The position numbers and the translations under genes are program-made. From Caldilineaceae bacterium (GTDB lineage Bacteria; Chloroflexota; Anaerolineae; Caldilineales; Caldilineaceae), in contig JAPKMW010000158.1 of NCBI GenBank assembly GCA_026645575.1, forward strand, positions 1 to 17,700: a stretch of 17,700 bases of DNA, written 5' to 3'. Under the pieces are notes generated by a model. It worked only from the letters and a program-made list of their open reading frames with translations. It did not search any database and was not told where the DNA came from. Below, piece by piece: positions 1-7,480 of the stretch (positions are counted from its first letter, which is position 1; the number at the start of each line of letters is the position of its first letter).

Positions 1-63
1 TTTGTTCACAACTTCAGCTTATACCACCTTCTCAACTGACAGCTTTTCCTTTTCAGACAGATT

Positions 64-103
64 CTAAAGCCCAACTGGTCTACCGTCGCCAGTCCGGCTT
101 TAG
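64..103. repeat. Interrupted inverted repeat downstream of the FtsX-like permease
   Basis: CTAAAGCC (64-71) pairs with GGCTTTAG (96-103), and the inner arms ACTGG and CCAGT pair across a 10-base loop after a two-base mismatch. The structure lies about 45 bases past the permease stop codon, so it could act as a transcription terminator, although no T-tract follows. An overlapping alternative stem, AGTCCG/CGGACT (91-96/104-109), uses part of the same bases. It may instead be a dispersed palindromic repeat. Confidence 0.4.
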
Positions 104-146
104 CGGACTTGGATTAGCAGACCGGCAATTCATTGCTGGGCGGCAA

Positions 147-2546
147 CTATTCATACGCCAACGTCTCCCGCACGCTCAACCCTGCCGCATTGCGCGCCGG
201 CACGAGACTGGCCAGAGCGGCCACAACGACCACAATCACCAACCAGAAGAGCGGCCCGCGCGGGTCGTAGACATAGGTGAGCGGCTGTTTGGTAAAGGTC
301 ATGCCGATACGGTAGCTCATGGCAAAGCTGATGGGAGGCGAGAGGAGCAGGCCGATCCCCCAAGAGAGGAGGCCGATCACCACCCCTTCGACCACAAAAA
401 TTTGTAGAATATCCTGGGTCGAGGCGCCGACCGCGCGCATGACGCCGATCTCCCGTTTGCGTTCCAGCACGTTGATACTCATCGTCCCCATCAAGCCCAG
501 GCTGCCCACCGTCGCCAGCAGCAAGGACATGATCATGAGAATGCTGGTGATGATATTAAAGCGTTCGCCAAAGATGCGGCGATCCTCCGAGGCGGTGCGG
601 GTGGAGCGAATATCCACCCCCATGGCCGCCAAGCGTTCTTGCAGGGTGCGCGCCACCTGTGCATGGGTCGTTGGGGCATGGTCGGTGGTGAGGACGCGCA
701 GGGTGTCGATGCGGTTGTGATTGCCCAGTTCGCGCCAAAAGTAGGGCTGATTGACATAGAGCAACGCCGGCGCAATCGGCGGCTGAAAGGCGTTGACTAC
801 ACCGACAATGCGCCAGGTCTTTTCTTCACCATCAATGCGCAGGGTAATTTCTTTGTCCAAAGCGTACGCTGGTTCAGCATAGAGTAGGCCAATCGCCACC
901 ACAATCGCATTGGTGTCGTTGGGTTGCAGCCAGCGCCCCGCCACCAGATCCGGTTTATAGAGTTGCGTTTGCGCCGGCAGGGCAAAGAGTCGCGCACTGT
1001 CGGCTTCGCTGCCATCGGCGCGCACGGGAATAGCTTCGCGCGTGGTCCAGCTTTCGGCAGCAGTGATCTGCGGCACGCCAACTAACAGTTGTTGCATTCG
1101 TTGGATGCTCTGCGGTTCGCTCAACTGGATTTGTACATCAAAGCCCTGCGCTGTCAAGGTCGCTTCGAGGGTGGTAAAGAGCGAGGCGCGCAGAATCATC
1201 ACCGTCATGAAGATGGCCCCACCTAACCCTAGCGGGATCAATGTGCGCACCAAGCGGCCCCGGCGCCGAAAGGTATTACGCAAGGAAAGTTGCAGTGGGC
1301 GGGAGAAACGAAGGCGAGCTTGAAGGTGCGCCAGCCGTTCGGGCACGGTTGCCGCGCCGCTAGCGGCGCTTAAGCCTTGATCTTGAATCGCCTCGCGCAC
1401 GGTAATGCGGGCGGTCTGTAAAATGGGGACAAGCGCCGCCACCGCCGGCACGATCACCCCGATCGCCACCTGAAGGAGCAGGACAATCGGTGAAAGTTGC
1501 AGCCCGTTCAGATCGATATTGAGTTGGCTGGCAATAAACTGCGAGAAGAAATAGGCGCCGGTGGCGCCCAGCGGCAAGGCCAGCAAGAGCGCGCCCACCC
1601 CAAAGAAGAGAACGATTCGTAAATAAAGGGTGGTAATCAGCGTTGCGTCGGCTCCGACCGCTTTCATCACCCCGATCTGGCGCGTCTGCTGGGTCAGGAT
1701 GGCGGTGACAACGTTGATGACCAGAAAGCTACTGAGGACGAGGGCCATTGTTCCCAGCGCACCCAAAATCAACTGAATGGTCGGCAAAAACTCTTGGGCA
1801 AAGTGCTGCCCTGGCTCCGGCACTTCAGTCCAGAGAACGGGGTAGCCGCTCTCTTCTAGTTTGTCGGTGGCGGCTTGGGCGATTTGGGTAATGTGGGCCA
1901 CATCAAAGCGGTCGCCTTGGACGATTAGATGGAGTTCGTTGTAGCGACAGGGATACCCCAACCATTCAAGGGTCTCGCAGGTCACATAGGCATAGGGGAT
2001 GCCGGTAATCTGAGCTGGCGGCTCGTTGAGGTCGTGGGTCAAGCCGGTAATGGGCAAGGCGCGCTGGTGGCCGTCGCTGGTTTCAATAAGAATCGGTTCG
2101 CCCAGTTTCACCTGCGTTAAAAAGAGCGAATTGCGTTCGACCAACAGTTGCTTCTCTGGCGGCGGCCAAACGCCCTGCCAGGGATTGATGATGTTGATGG
2201 CGCGCACGTTGTAATCTTCTACCACCAGGAGTTCCAGATCATGCCACTCCTTGCCCCCTTGGAGATAGCGGACAACGGTACGAAAGCGGCCTTCAGCGTC
2301 GGCCACGGTGGGCATCCGCCGCACGGCGTCAACCATCGCTTCATCAAAAGGGCGGGCATGGAGAATAGCGCTGGCTGGGGCAATGGATTGCAACTGAATG
2401 GGTAGTTCGCGCTGCAAAATGGTGATCGCACCCAGGATCGAGCCAAAGGCGAAGATGCCGACGGCAATTGATAAGATCACCAAGAGGGCACGCGTCTTGT
2501 GTAACCAAATATCGCGCCAAGCGAAGCGCCACCGAAGTCCTACCAT
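147..2546 (-). CDS. FtsX-like (MacB/LolC type) ABC transporter permease with two FtsX domains
   Basis: This is a membrane subunit of an ABC exporter or lipoprotein-handling system of the FtsX/MacB superfamily, which works with a LolD/MacB-type ATPase. The protein has about 799 residues. An N-terminal membrane segment follows the basic stretch RWRFAWRDIWLHKTR and leads into a periplasmic MacB_PCD-like region. The first three-helix FtsX domain contains QTRQIGVMKAVGADATLI. A linker (LRNTFRRRGRLVRTLIPLG) opens the second half, which repeats the plan and ends with the second FtsX domain, containing ERKREIGVMRAVGASTQDI. The duplicated architecture and length fit family members with two FtsX domains. 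I chose the ATG at 2546; a TTG at 2558 would add four residues, and neither has a clear Shine-Dalgarno. No ATPase gene lies beside it in the window; it may lie beyond the left edge. The substrate is unknown. Confidence 0.88.
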   Translation of the reverse strand: MVGLRWRFAWRDIWLHKTRALLVILSIAVGIFAFGSILGAITILQRELPIQLQSIAPASAILHARPFDEAMVDAVRRMPTVADAEGRFRTVVRYLQGGKEWHDLELLVVEDYNVRAINIINPWQGVWPPPEKQLLVERNSLFLTQVKLGEPILIETSDGHQRALPITGLTHDLNEPPAQITGIPYAYVTCETLEWLGYPCRYNELHLIVQGDRFDVAHITQIAQAATDKLEESGYPVLWTEVPEPGQHFAQEFLPTIQLILGALGTMALVLSSFLVINVVTAILTQQTRQIGVMKAVGADATLITTLYLRIVLFFGVGALLLALPLGATGAYFFSQFIASQLNIDLNGLQLSPIVLLLQVAIGVIVPAVAALVPILQTARITVREAIQDQGLSAASGAATVPERLAHLQARLRFSRPLQLSLRNTFRRRGRLVRTLIPLGLGGAIFMTVMILRASLFTTLEATLTAQGFDVQIQLSEPQSIQRMQQLLVGVPQITAAESWTTREAIPVRADGSEADSARLFALPAQTQLYKPDLVAGRWLQPNDTNAIVVAIGLLYAEPAYALDKEITLRIDGEEKTWRIVGVVNAFQPPIAPALLYVNQPYFWRELGNHNRIDTLRVLTTDHAPTTHAQVARTLQERLAAMGVDIRSTRTASEDRRIFGERFNIITSILMIMSLLLATVGSLGLMGTMSINVLERKREIGVMRAVGASTQDILQIFVVEGVVIGLLSWGIGLLLSPPISFAMSYRIGMTFTKQPLTYVYDPRGPLFWLVIVVVVAALASLVPARNAAGLSVRETLAYE

Positions 2547-2570
2547 AGATAGGTGCAAGCGTAAGGGGAT

Positions 2571-3549
2571 TTAGTTGTTCCGCGCAATGTTGGGCTGGGT
2601 TTCATCATGTTCCGTTTTCGCTTGTTCAGCGCGCCGTTTTGCCAACCAAGCTTCAATCTCTTCGATTGGCAATCTAGTTAATACCTCTTCCGGCTTGTAC
2701 TGCGCCAGCACATCTTCCGGGCTGATCCCAGCCAAACGCTCCTCTGGGCTGATCCCAGCCAAACGCTCCTCTGGGCTGATTCCAGCCAAACGCTCCTCTG
2801 GACTGATCCCAGCCAAACGCTCCTCCGGGGATAGTCCGGCCAAACGCTCTTCCGGGGATAGCCCCACCAAGCGTTCCGTTGCGTTCATATGCCGAATCAA
2901 CAGTTTAGACCATTCTTCTCCCAGCTCCATGACGCGTTCCGGGGTCACCTTTTCTTTCATTGTTTCTTCTCCCTCCGACATAGACCATAAATGGCGCAAC
3001 CCGATCAAAAAGATGTAGAGTAACGAAGGTATCTTATTGAGGTGATGTTTGGTTACTGTTGCAAACGCAGCCGCTTTAGCTTCTTTGTGGCTGGCAAAAC
3101 ATTTGACAAAGGCATTGTGCGGCGTGTCGGCTAACTCGTTTAGCACCAACAGCGGGATCGTGCGTACATACACATTTTCACTGCGATAGACGCCGGCCTG
3201 CTCGGTGTTGACATAACCTAATTCTGCCAACCGTTCTGCACGCGGGGTTTTGGCGCACAAGACAAAGGTCTGGACATCGGCGGGAGTTAAGCCTTGTGCT
3301 TTACGGTAGAGGTAATCATAACTTGCGGCTTGCAGCACAGCTTCCAAGGTCAATGATTCCGTATATTTGAACTCCAGCAAGAGATGACGTGCTTTACTGT
3401 CGCGCACACCATCAGGTAAGCGCGCTTTTTGTGCAGCCGTCCATGCTCGGCGCATACGACGTAGCAGCAGAATATCCGCTTTGGGCGGTTCGCTCATCAC
3501 CTGGATTTCAGTTTGAACGTTTCGTTCGCTTCTTCTTTGCCATGCCCAT
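2571..3549 (-). CDS. PD-(D/E)XK nuclease-like protein with C-terminal SPEERLA repeats; apparent 5' frameshift
   Basis: The uninterrupted reading frame from ATG 3497 gives 308 residues. Counting from there, KADILLL (D8) and LLLEFKY (E42, K44) form a D...ExK pattern of the PD-(D/E)XK nuclease fold, as in Rpn/transposase-associated and DUF4351-type proteins. After about residue 210 come nine-residue repeats (GISPEERLA) and a final EEIEAWLAKRR segment. Coding appears to extend upstream of ATG 3497 (VQTEIQV), but that frame has no start codon except one inside the neighbouring mobile element. A good promoter and an AGGAG-6-ATG (3549) lead instead into MGMAKKKRTKRSN, which stops at 3508-3510. One extra base between about 3508 and 3525 would join the two frames. 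The given span therefore holds a frameshift; the conservative CDS is 2571-3497. The gap to the downstream permease is short, so they may share a transcript. The function in the cell is unknown. Confidence 0.7.
2721..2882 (-). repeat. Six tandem 27-bp coding repeats (nine-residue SPEERLA unit)
   Basis: Units start at 2721, 2748, 2775, 2802, 2829 and 2856. The first three (plus-strand order) are nearly identical, differing by single bases, and the last two are more diverged. They encode G(I/L)SPEERLA repeated in frame, with degenerate copies (GISPEDVLA, QYKPEEVLT) on the C-terminal side. The near identity of the units at DNA level suggests recent expansion by slippage or unequal recombination. 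Confidence 0.9.
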
Positions 3550-3578
3550 AGTATACTCCTGTGACAAGGCGCTGTCAA
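3550..3578 (-). promoter_or_regulatory. Sigma70-type promoter of the PD-(D/E)XK gene
   Basis: Reading the minus strand, TTGACA (3573-3578) is followed by a 17-base spacer and TATACT (3550-3555). The predicted transcription start falls on the A of the ATG at 3541-3543, implying a leaderless message beginning MAKKKRTKRS. The AGGAG at 3556-3560 lies inside the spacer, so it would serve as a Shine-Dalgarno only for a longer transcript. The -35 hexamer lies in the left copy of the mobile-element target duplication. Confidence 0.55.
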
Positions 3579-3581
3579 GCA

Positions 3582-3703
3582 TAGGGCAATCGCGCAATTG
3601 CGAACCCACCGTGCACTCAGCGAGTCCGTGACTCGCCAAGCCATGGCGAGTCACGGACTCGCTGAGAGCTACACTGGCGCTTCTCTGGTACGCGATTGCC
3701 CTA
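3582..3703. mobile_element. 122-bp MITE-like element with 13-bp TIRs and 10-bp target duplication
   Basis: The ends are perfect 13-bp terminal inverted repeats: TAGGGCAATCGCG at 3582-3594 and its complement at 3691-3703. Directly outside each end lies the same 10-bp sequence, CTGTCAAGCA (3572-3581 and 3704-3713), as expected for a target-site duplication. Inside is a second, perfect 23-bp inverted repeat (3616-3638 and 3644-3666) with a five-base loop. No transposase is encoded, so it would need to be mobilised in trans. A 10-bp duplication fits some IS4-family groups such as IS231, but I cannot assign the family from sequence alone. It sits between the divergent PD-(D/E)XK and oxidase genes. 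Confidence 0.82.
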
Positions 3704-3722
3704 CTGTCAAGCACGGTCAAAC

Positions 3723-3751
3723 TCTACAAGCCGGATGAGTTATGGTAAAAT
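3723..3751 (+). promoter_or_regulatory. Candidate promoter of the SolA-like oxidase gene
   Basis: An extended -10 TGGTAAAAT (TG at 3743-3744, hexamer 3746-3751) lies 17 bases after a weak -35, TCTACA (3723-3728, four of six matches). The predicted start is about 40 bases before the ATG at 3800, and GAGGA at 3786-3790 is a well-placed ribosome binding site. The nearby mobile element lies just upstream. Confidence 0.4.
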
Positions 3752-3799
3752 AAGTTATCAATCGCCCACATTCAGTCGGGAAAACGAGGACAGTCCACT

Positions 3800-4963
3800 A
3801 TGCAAAAGCACTATGATGCCATCGTCATCGGTCTGGGCGCGATGGGGAGTGCAGCCCTTTATCAACTAGCGCGCCAAGGGGCAAACGCACTGGGCATTGA
3901 CCAGTTTCGTCCGCCCCATACGCTGGGATCGTCACACGGTGAAAGCCGAATCACCCGGTTAGCCATCGGCGAAGGCGCGGCCTATGTGCCCTTTGCCCAG
4001 CGCTCCCATGCCATCTGGCGCGAATTGGAAGCGGAGAGCGGGGCAGCGTTGCTTACTCTTTCTGGCGGCTTGATCATCTGCCCGCATACTGGGGGCGCGC
4101 AATTTCATGGGCAACGCGATTTTGTCGAGCAGACTGCCGCCATTGCCCGCCAGTTTGCCATTGACCATCAGGTCTGGGACGCTGAAACAGTGCGTCAGCG
4201 CTGGCCGCAATTGCGGATCACGGATCGCGACCATGCCTACTATGAGCCGACTGGTGGCATTGTCGCCGTGGAACGGGCCATTGAAACCCAACTCCGCCTG
4301 GCGAAACAGCATGGCGCCACCATTCAGTTGGAAGAACTGGTTCTCAGCTATACAACAAGCGAGAGTGGGGTGACGGTGACAACCAAAGCCGGCGCGTATC
4401 AGGCTGATAAAGTGATTCTGACTGCCGGCCCTTGGCTGCGCACCTTGTTGCCCAAACGCCTTGCCAATGGGTTGCATGTCTACCGCCAGGTCATTTACTG
4501 GTTTGAAAGCGATAAACCGGAACAGTTTCATAGCGACCGCTTCCCCTTTCTCATCTGGATCGGTGAGACGCCGGAAGAGTATTTCTCCCTGTTCCCTTAT
4601 ACGGAAGGCGGCACCGTGGGCGCCAAGGTGTTGACGGAAGAATATGTGCAAACCGTGACGCCAACTTCCGTGGATCGCACGGTTCATGCGCATGAAGTGC
4701 AACGTATCTACCATGACTTTGTCCAGCGGCGGGTGGCTGGTGTACAAGCACGCTGCCTGAAGAGCGATGTCTGTCTCTATACCAACACACCCGATGAGAA
4801 CTTTATCATCGATTTCCACCCGGAGAGCGAACGGGTGATTGTCGCCTCGCCTTGCTCCGGGCATGGCTTCAAACATTCGGCGGCGATTGGGGAGACGCTG
4901 GCGCAGTTGGCGTTGACTGGCAGGAGTACGCTGGATATTAGCCACTTTGCCTTTGCGTGGTAG
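3800..4963 (+). CDS. solA: FAD-dependent N-methyl-L-tryptophan / monomeric sarcosine oxidase family protein
   Basis: This is a flavin amine oxidase of the MSOX/SolA family, which oxidises N-methyl amino acids, or related secondary amines such as fructosyl amino acids, to give hydrogen peroxide. The N-terminal Rossmann motif is GLGAMG (residues 11-16), followed by the family signature GSSHGESRITR near residues 43-53. Near the C-terminus, KSDVCLYTNTPDENFIID contains Cys325, which matches the cysteine that binds FAD covalently in the family, and SGHGFKHS follows. The length of 387 residues is normal. The start is set by GAGGA nine bases before the ATG. No signal peptide is visible, so it is probably cytoplasmic. 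It heads a co-directional set with an SDR and a GH32 gene. The symbol marks the family; the true substrate could be sarcosine, N-methyltryptophan or another amine. Confidence 0.87.
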   Translation: MQKHYDAIVIGLGAMGSAALYQLARQGANALGIDQFRPPHTLGSSHGESRITRLAIGEGAAYVPFAQRSHAIWRELEAESGAALLTLSGGLIICPHTGGAQFHGQRDFVEQTAAIARQFAIDHQVWDAETVRQRWPQLRITDRDHAYYEPTGGIVAVERAIETQLRLAKQHGATIQLEELVLSYTTSESGVTVTTKAGAYQADKVILTAGPWLRTLLPKRLANGLHVYRQVIYWFESDKPEQFHSDRFPFLIWIGETPEEYFSLFPYTEGGTVGAKVLTEEYVQTVTPTSVDRTVHAHEVQRIYHDFVQRRVAGVQARCLKSDVCLYTNTPDENFIIDFHPESERVIVASPCSGHGFKHSAAIGETLAQLALTGRSTLDISHFAFAW

Positions 4964-5104
4964 GAAACACTACAGCGGATGTAGGAGGGAACAGATTTGT
5001 TTTTGGCATGGTAGGTTAATGATTAACAGAGCTTATCATAAAACAAATTGGTCGCTATGCCCCAAGCTGAAATCCGTTGCTACCCAAATCCGCTGTAGTG
5101 TTCC
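4964..5104. repeat. Long imperfect inverted repeat between the oxidase and SDR genes
   Basis: AACACTACAGCGGAT (4966-4980) is repeated exactly in inverted form at 5088-5102, and GG/CC outside it pairs with a one-base bulge. Further inward the arms keep partial similarity for about 25 more bases, including GATTT and GGCAT blocks, so the whole 141 bases could fold into one long interrupted hairpin. It begins at the oxidase stop codon. No flanking direct repeat is seen. It may be a decayed non-autonomous element, an intercistronic repeat, or a processing or termination structure. Confidence 0.65.
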
Positions 5105-5136
5105 GCCGTCCACAAAACGAAAAGGATAAATTTGTT

Positions 5137-5967
5137 ATGCGATTACAAAACAAAGTTGCCATTGTCACCGGCGGCGCCCAGGGCATTGGTGGCGGCATCA
5201 CCACCCGCTTTGTCGCTGAAGGAGCGACGGTGGTAATTGCTGATTTGCATGAGGAAAAAGCCCAACAACTGGAGGCGACGTTACGTGCAACCGGCGCCAC
5301 CGTGGCGGCGCTTCGATGTGATGTCGCTGACCCAGCCCAGGTAGCGGCGCTCTTTGCCCAGACGCTTGACCGCTTTGGGCGGGTCGATATTTTGGTCAAC
5401 AATGCGGCGTTGGTGCATCACCCGCCAAGCAATGTCAACTTTTTGGAGCTTTCCGCCGAGGCGTGGCATTTGGCGCTGGCCGTCAACTTGACTGGGATGT
5501 TTTACTGTTCCCAACAGGCGGCGCGCATCATGGTCAAGCAAGTATTGGCTGGAGAAGCAACCAGCGGTTGTATTATCAGCATGAGTTCAGGCGGCGGCAC
5601 CCGCGCCCATCGCCATTTGATGGCCTACGACACGACCAAAGGGGGCATCGAGGCGGCGACACGAGCAATGGCGGTTGATCTGGCGCCGTGGCGCATTCGG
5701 GTCAACGCGATTGCGCCCGGCAACATTACCGTCAGCAATAGCATGAGCGGCCCAACCGGCCCGGAAGCAGCCAAGGGGACGATTCCGCTGGGCTACCCTG
5801 GCGCGCCGGCAGATATTGGCGCCACGGCGGCTTTCCTGGCCTCCGATGATGCGGCCTATATCACGGGGCAATGTATTTGGGTTGATGGCGGGATGGCGGC
5901 GCAATTGCGCTCACCGGGCGTGGATCGGCAAATCGATCCGGCGTTGGTACAGCGTCTTGGTTTATAA
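5137..5967 (+). CDS. SDR-family NAD(P)-dependent oxidoreductase
   Basis: This is a classical short-chain dehydrogenase/reductase of 276 residues, the usual size. The cofactor site is TGGAQGIG (residues 11-18). It is followed by CDV (61-63), NNA (88-90), the catalytic Ser151 in ISMSSGGG, and Tyr164/Lys168 in YDTTK. The C-terminal YITGQCIWVDGG is typical. The family reduces or oxidises sugar alcohols, keto acids or steroid-like alcohols; the motifs do not reveal the substrate. The ATG at 5137 is preferred because the family N-terminus MRLQNKVAIVTGG begins there and AAGGA lies ten bases upstream; an earlier ATG at 5077 would add residues from the intergenic repeat. GH32 follows after 23 bases, indicating cotranscription. 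Confidence 0.9.
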   Translation: MRLQNKVAIVTGGAQGIGGGITTRFVAEGATVVIADLHEEKAQQLEATLRATGATVAALRCDVADPAQVAALFAQTLDRFGRVDILVNNAALVHHPPSNVNFLELSAEAWHLALAVNLTGMFYCSQQAARIMVKQVLAGEATSGCIISMSSGGGTRAHRHLMAYDTTKGGIEAATRAMAVDLAPWRIRVNAIAPGNITVSNSMSGPTGPEAAKGTIPLGYPGAPADIGATAAFLASDDAAYITGQCIWVDGGMAAQLRSPGVDRQIDPALVQRLGL

Positions 5968-5990
5968 GTTGAAAGGACAAACGCAAACCC

Positions 5991-7412
5991 ATGCAATCTG
6001 CAAGTAATCCCGCCATTGCCCAGGCGATGGCTAGTGTGGCGGCAGCGGCCCCCAGGGCGCAAACCGATCCCACCCGCCCCATCTATCACTTTTGCCCCCC
6101 GGCCAATTGGATGAACGACCCCAACGGGACGATCTATCACAACGGCTATTATCATCTCTTCTACCAGCATAACCCATACGGCGACGATTGGGGACACATG
6201 CATTGGGGCCATGCCCGCAGCACCGACCTGGTGCATTGGGAGCATCTGCCCATTGCGCTCTGGCCCTCCAAAGAGCTAGGCGAGGAGCATTGCTTCTCCG
6301 GTTGCGCCGGCCTTGATGGCGCGGGGCGCCCCATTCTGCTTTACACCATGGTCGGCCCCGGCACGCGTGATAGCCGCCCCGACAACGAACAGTGGGCCGC
6401 CATTGGCGACGCGGATTGGATCACCTGGCAAAAGCATCCGGCCAACCCGGTACTCAGCCTAAAAACCCACGGCGGCCCCCCGTTTGAAGGCGAGTGGCGC
6501 GACCCGTTCATTTTTAGCGAAGGTGGTCGTACTTTTCTGGTGCTGGGCGGCGACTATGACGATGTGGCCGGTGTGGCGCTTTATGAGGCGACTGATGATA
6601 CGCTGGTGAACTGGCGCTACCAGAAATTGCTCTATCAAAAGCCACGTGATGTCATTCGTTTTTTTGAGTGCCCCAACTTTTTCAAAGTGGACAACCACTG
6701 GGTGCTGATTACGTCACCTTATAAGACACTTGAATATGTCGTCGGCGACTTTGATCTGGAAACCTTGACCTTTACACCAACAGCGGAGGGTATTCTCGAC
6801 CCTGGCTTTAGCACCGTGCCAAACTTCTATGCGTCCAACATTCTCTATGATGAGCAGGGGCGCTCTATTCTGTTGGGCTGGGCGCGTGGGTTTGCGCCGG
6901 AGCATGGCTGGAATGGCTGTCTGGCGCTGCCACGTGTCCTGACCATCGGCCCGGATGGTCGTCCTGAGCAGATGCCGATTCCGCAGTTGCAACAGTTGCG
7001 CAAGCAACGCTATCGGCTGGCTAACATCACCTTTGACGAAAGCGGCTATCTACTCAACGAGCTACAGAGCGATGCGCTAGAGATTCAGGCGTTATTAGAA
7101 CCTGGTGATGCCACAGTGAAGGTGCGCTTACGCCGTTCGCTGGACGGTCAGCGCAGTGTTGACATTACCTATGACGGCACAGTCCTTAACGTGGCCGGCA
7201 CGGAAACACCGTTTACGCTGGGTCTTGAGGAACCGCTCAAGTTACAAATCTTTTTGGACAAAACTTTGCTGGAGGTCTTTGTCAATGGTGGACGCCTGGC
7301 TGTGACCCGTGTGATCGACGCGCCAGTGGAAGATATAGGGGTAGAACTGGTTGCTTACCGTGACAGCGCCAGTGTGATCTCGCTAGATGCCTGGACGATG
7401 CAGGCGATATAG
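5991..7412 (+). CDS. Glycoside hydrolase family 32 beta-fructosidase (invertase/levanase type)
   Basis: This enzyme would hydrolyse terminal beta-fructoside bonds in sucrose, inulin or levan-type substrates. The three GH32 active-site blocks are present in order: WMNDPNG (residues 40-46, nucleophile Asp43), WRDP (Asp171, transition-state stabiliser) and ECPNFF (Glu226, acid/base). The five-bladed propeller is followed by a C-terminal beta-sandwich that carries LEVFVNGG. At 473 residues it is the size of cytoplasmic GH32 enzymes. The N-terminus is alanine-rich but lacks a hydrophobic signal peptide. GAAAGGA lies 13 bases before the ATG, a slightly long spacing. Its stop codon lies inside a large palindrome shared with the convergent gene. 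Being last in an oxidase-SDR-GH32 set suggests fructoside or fructosyl-conjugate use, but that is inference. Confidence 0.93.
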   Translation: MQSASNPAIAQAMASVAAAAPRAQTDPTRPIYHFCPPANWMNDPNGTIYHNGYYHLFYQHNPYGDDWGHMHWGHARSTDLVHWEHLPIALWPSKELGEEHCFSGCAGLDGAGRPILLYTMVGPGTRDSRPDNEQWAAIGDADWITWQKHPANPVLSLKTHGGPPFEGEWRDPFIFSEGGRTFLVLGGDYDDVAGVALYEATDDTLVNWRYQKLLYQKPRDVIRFFECPNFFKVDNHWVLITSPYKTLEYVVGDFDLETLTFTPTAEGILDPGFSTVPNFYASNILYDEQGRSILLGWARGFAPEHGWNGCLALPRVLTIGPDGRPEQMPIPQLQQLRKQRYRLANITFDESGYLLNELQSDALEIQALLEPGDATVKVRLRRSLDGQRSVDITYDGTVLNVAGTETPFTLGLEEPLKLQIFLDKTLLEVFVNGGRLAVTRVIDAPVEDIGVELVAYRDSASVISLDAWTMQAI

Positions 7413-7480
7413 AGGCGCGGATTTAGATTGCGCGGATTTATCATCGGAGAAATCCGCGCAATCTAAATCCGCGCCTCTAT
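7409..7480. terminator. Perfect 31-bp palindrome between convergent genes, probable bidirectional terminator
   Basis: The arm at 7409-7439 is exactly complementary to 7450-7480, with a ten-base loop (ATCATCGGAG). Each arm contains a near-duplicate GCGCGGATTT motif. The left arm includes the GH32 stop codon, and the right arm ends directly before the stop codon of the hydrolase gene on the other strand. Either RNA would form the hairpin. No strong T-tract follows on either side, so termination would depend on hairpin strength or another factor. No flanking direct repeats were seen. Confidence 0.7.

Noticed and set aside
319..720. Plus-strand 133-codon frame inside the FtsX-like permease gene
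   Set aside because: It is fully within a convincing membrane-protein gene on the other strand and has no recognisable features.
2721..2882. CRISPR-like array
   Set aside because: The 27-base units are contiguous with no unique spacers and encode in-frame protein repeats.
3498..3644. N-terminal extension of the PD-(D/E)XK protein to an ATG at 3644
   Set aside because: The ATG and much of the extension lie inside the mobile element, and the translated part is unlike any nuclease N-terminus.
3959..4945. Long minus-strand reading frame (328 codons) opposite the oxidase gene
   Set aside because: It mirrors the well-supported oxidase, and its translation shows no recognisable domain; it arises from the GC-rich codon pattern of the plus strand.
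5077..5136. Extension of the SDR to ATG 5077
   Set aside because: The extra residues come from the intergenic inverted repeat and are not SDR-like; a ribosome site supports ATG 5137.
7409..7480. Mobile element ends
   Set aside because: The flanks GATGCAGGCG and TTACAACAAC are not duplicated, and there is no internal sequence beyond the loop.
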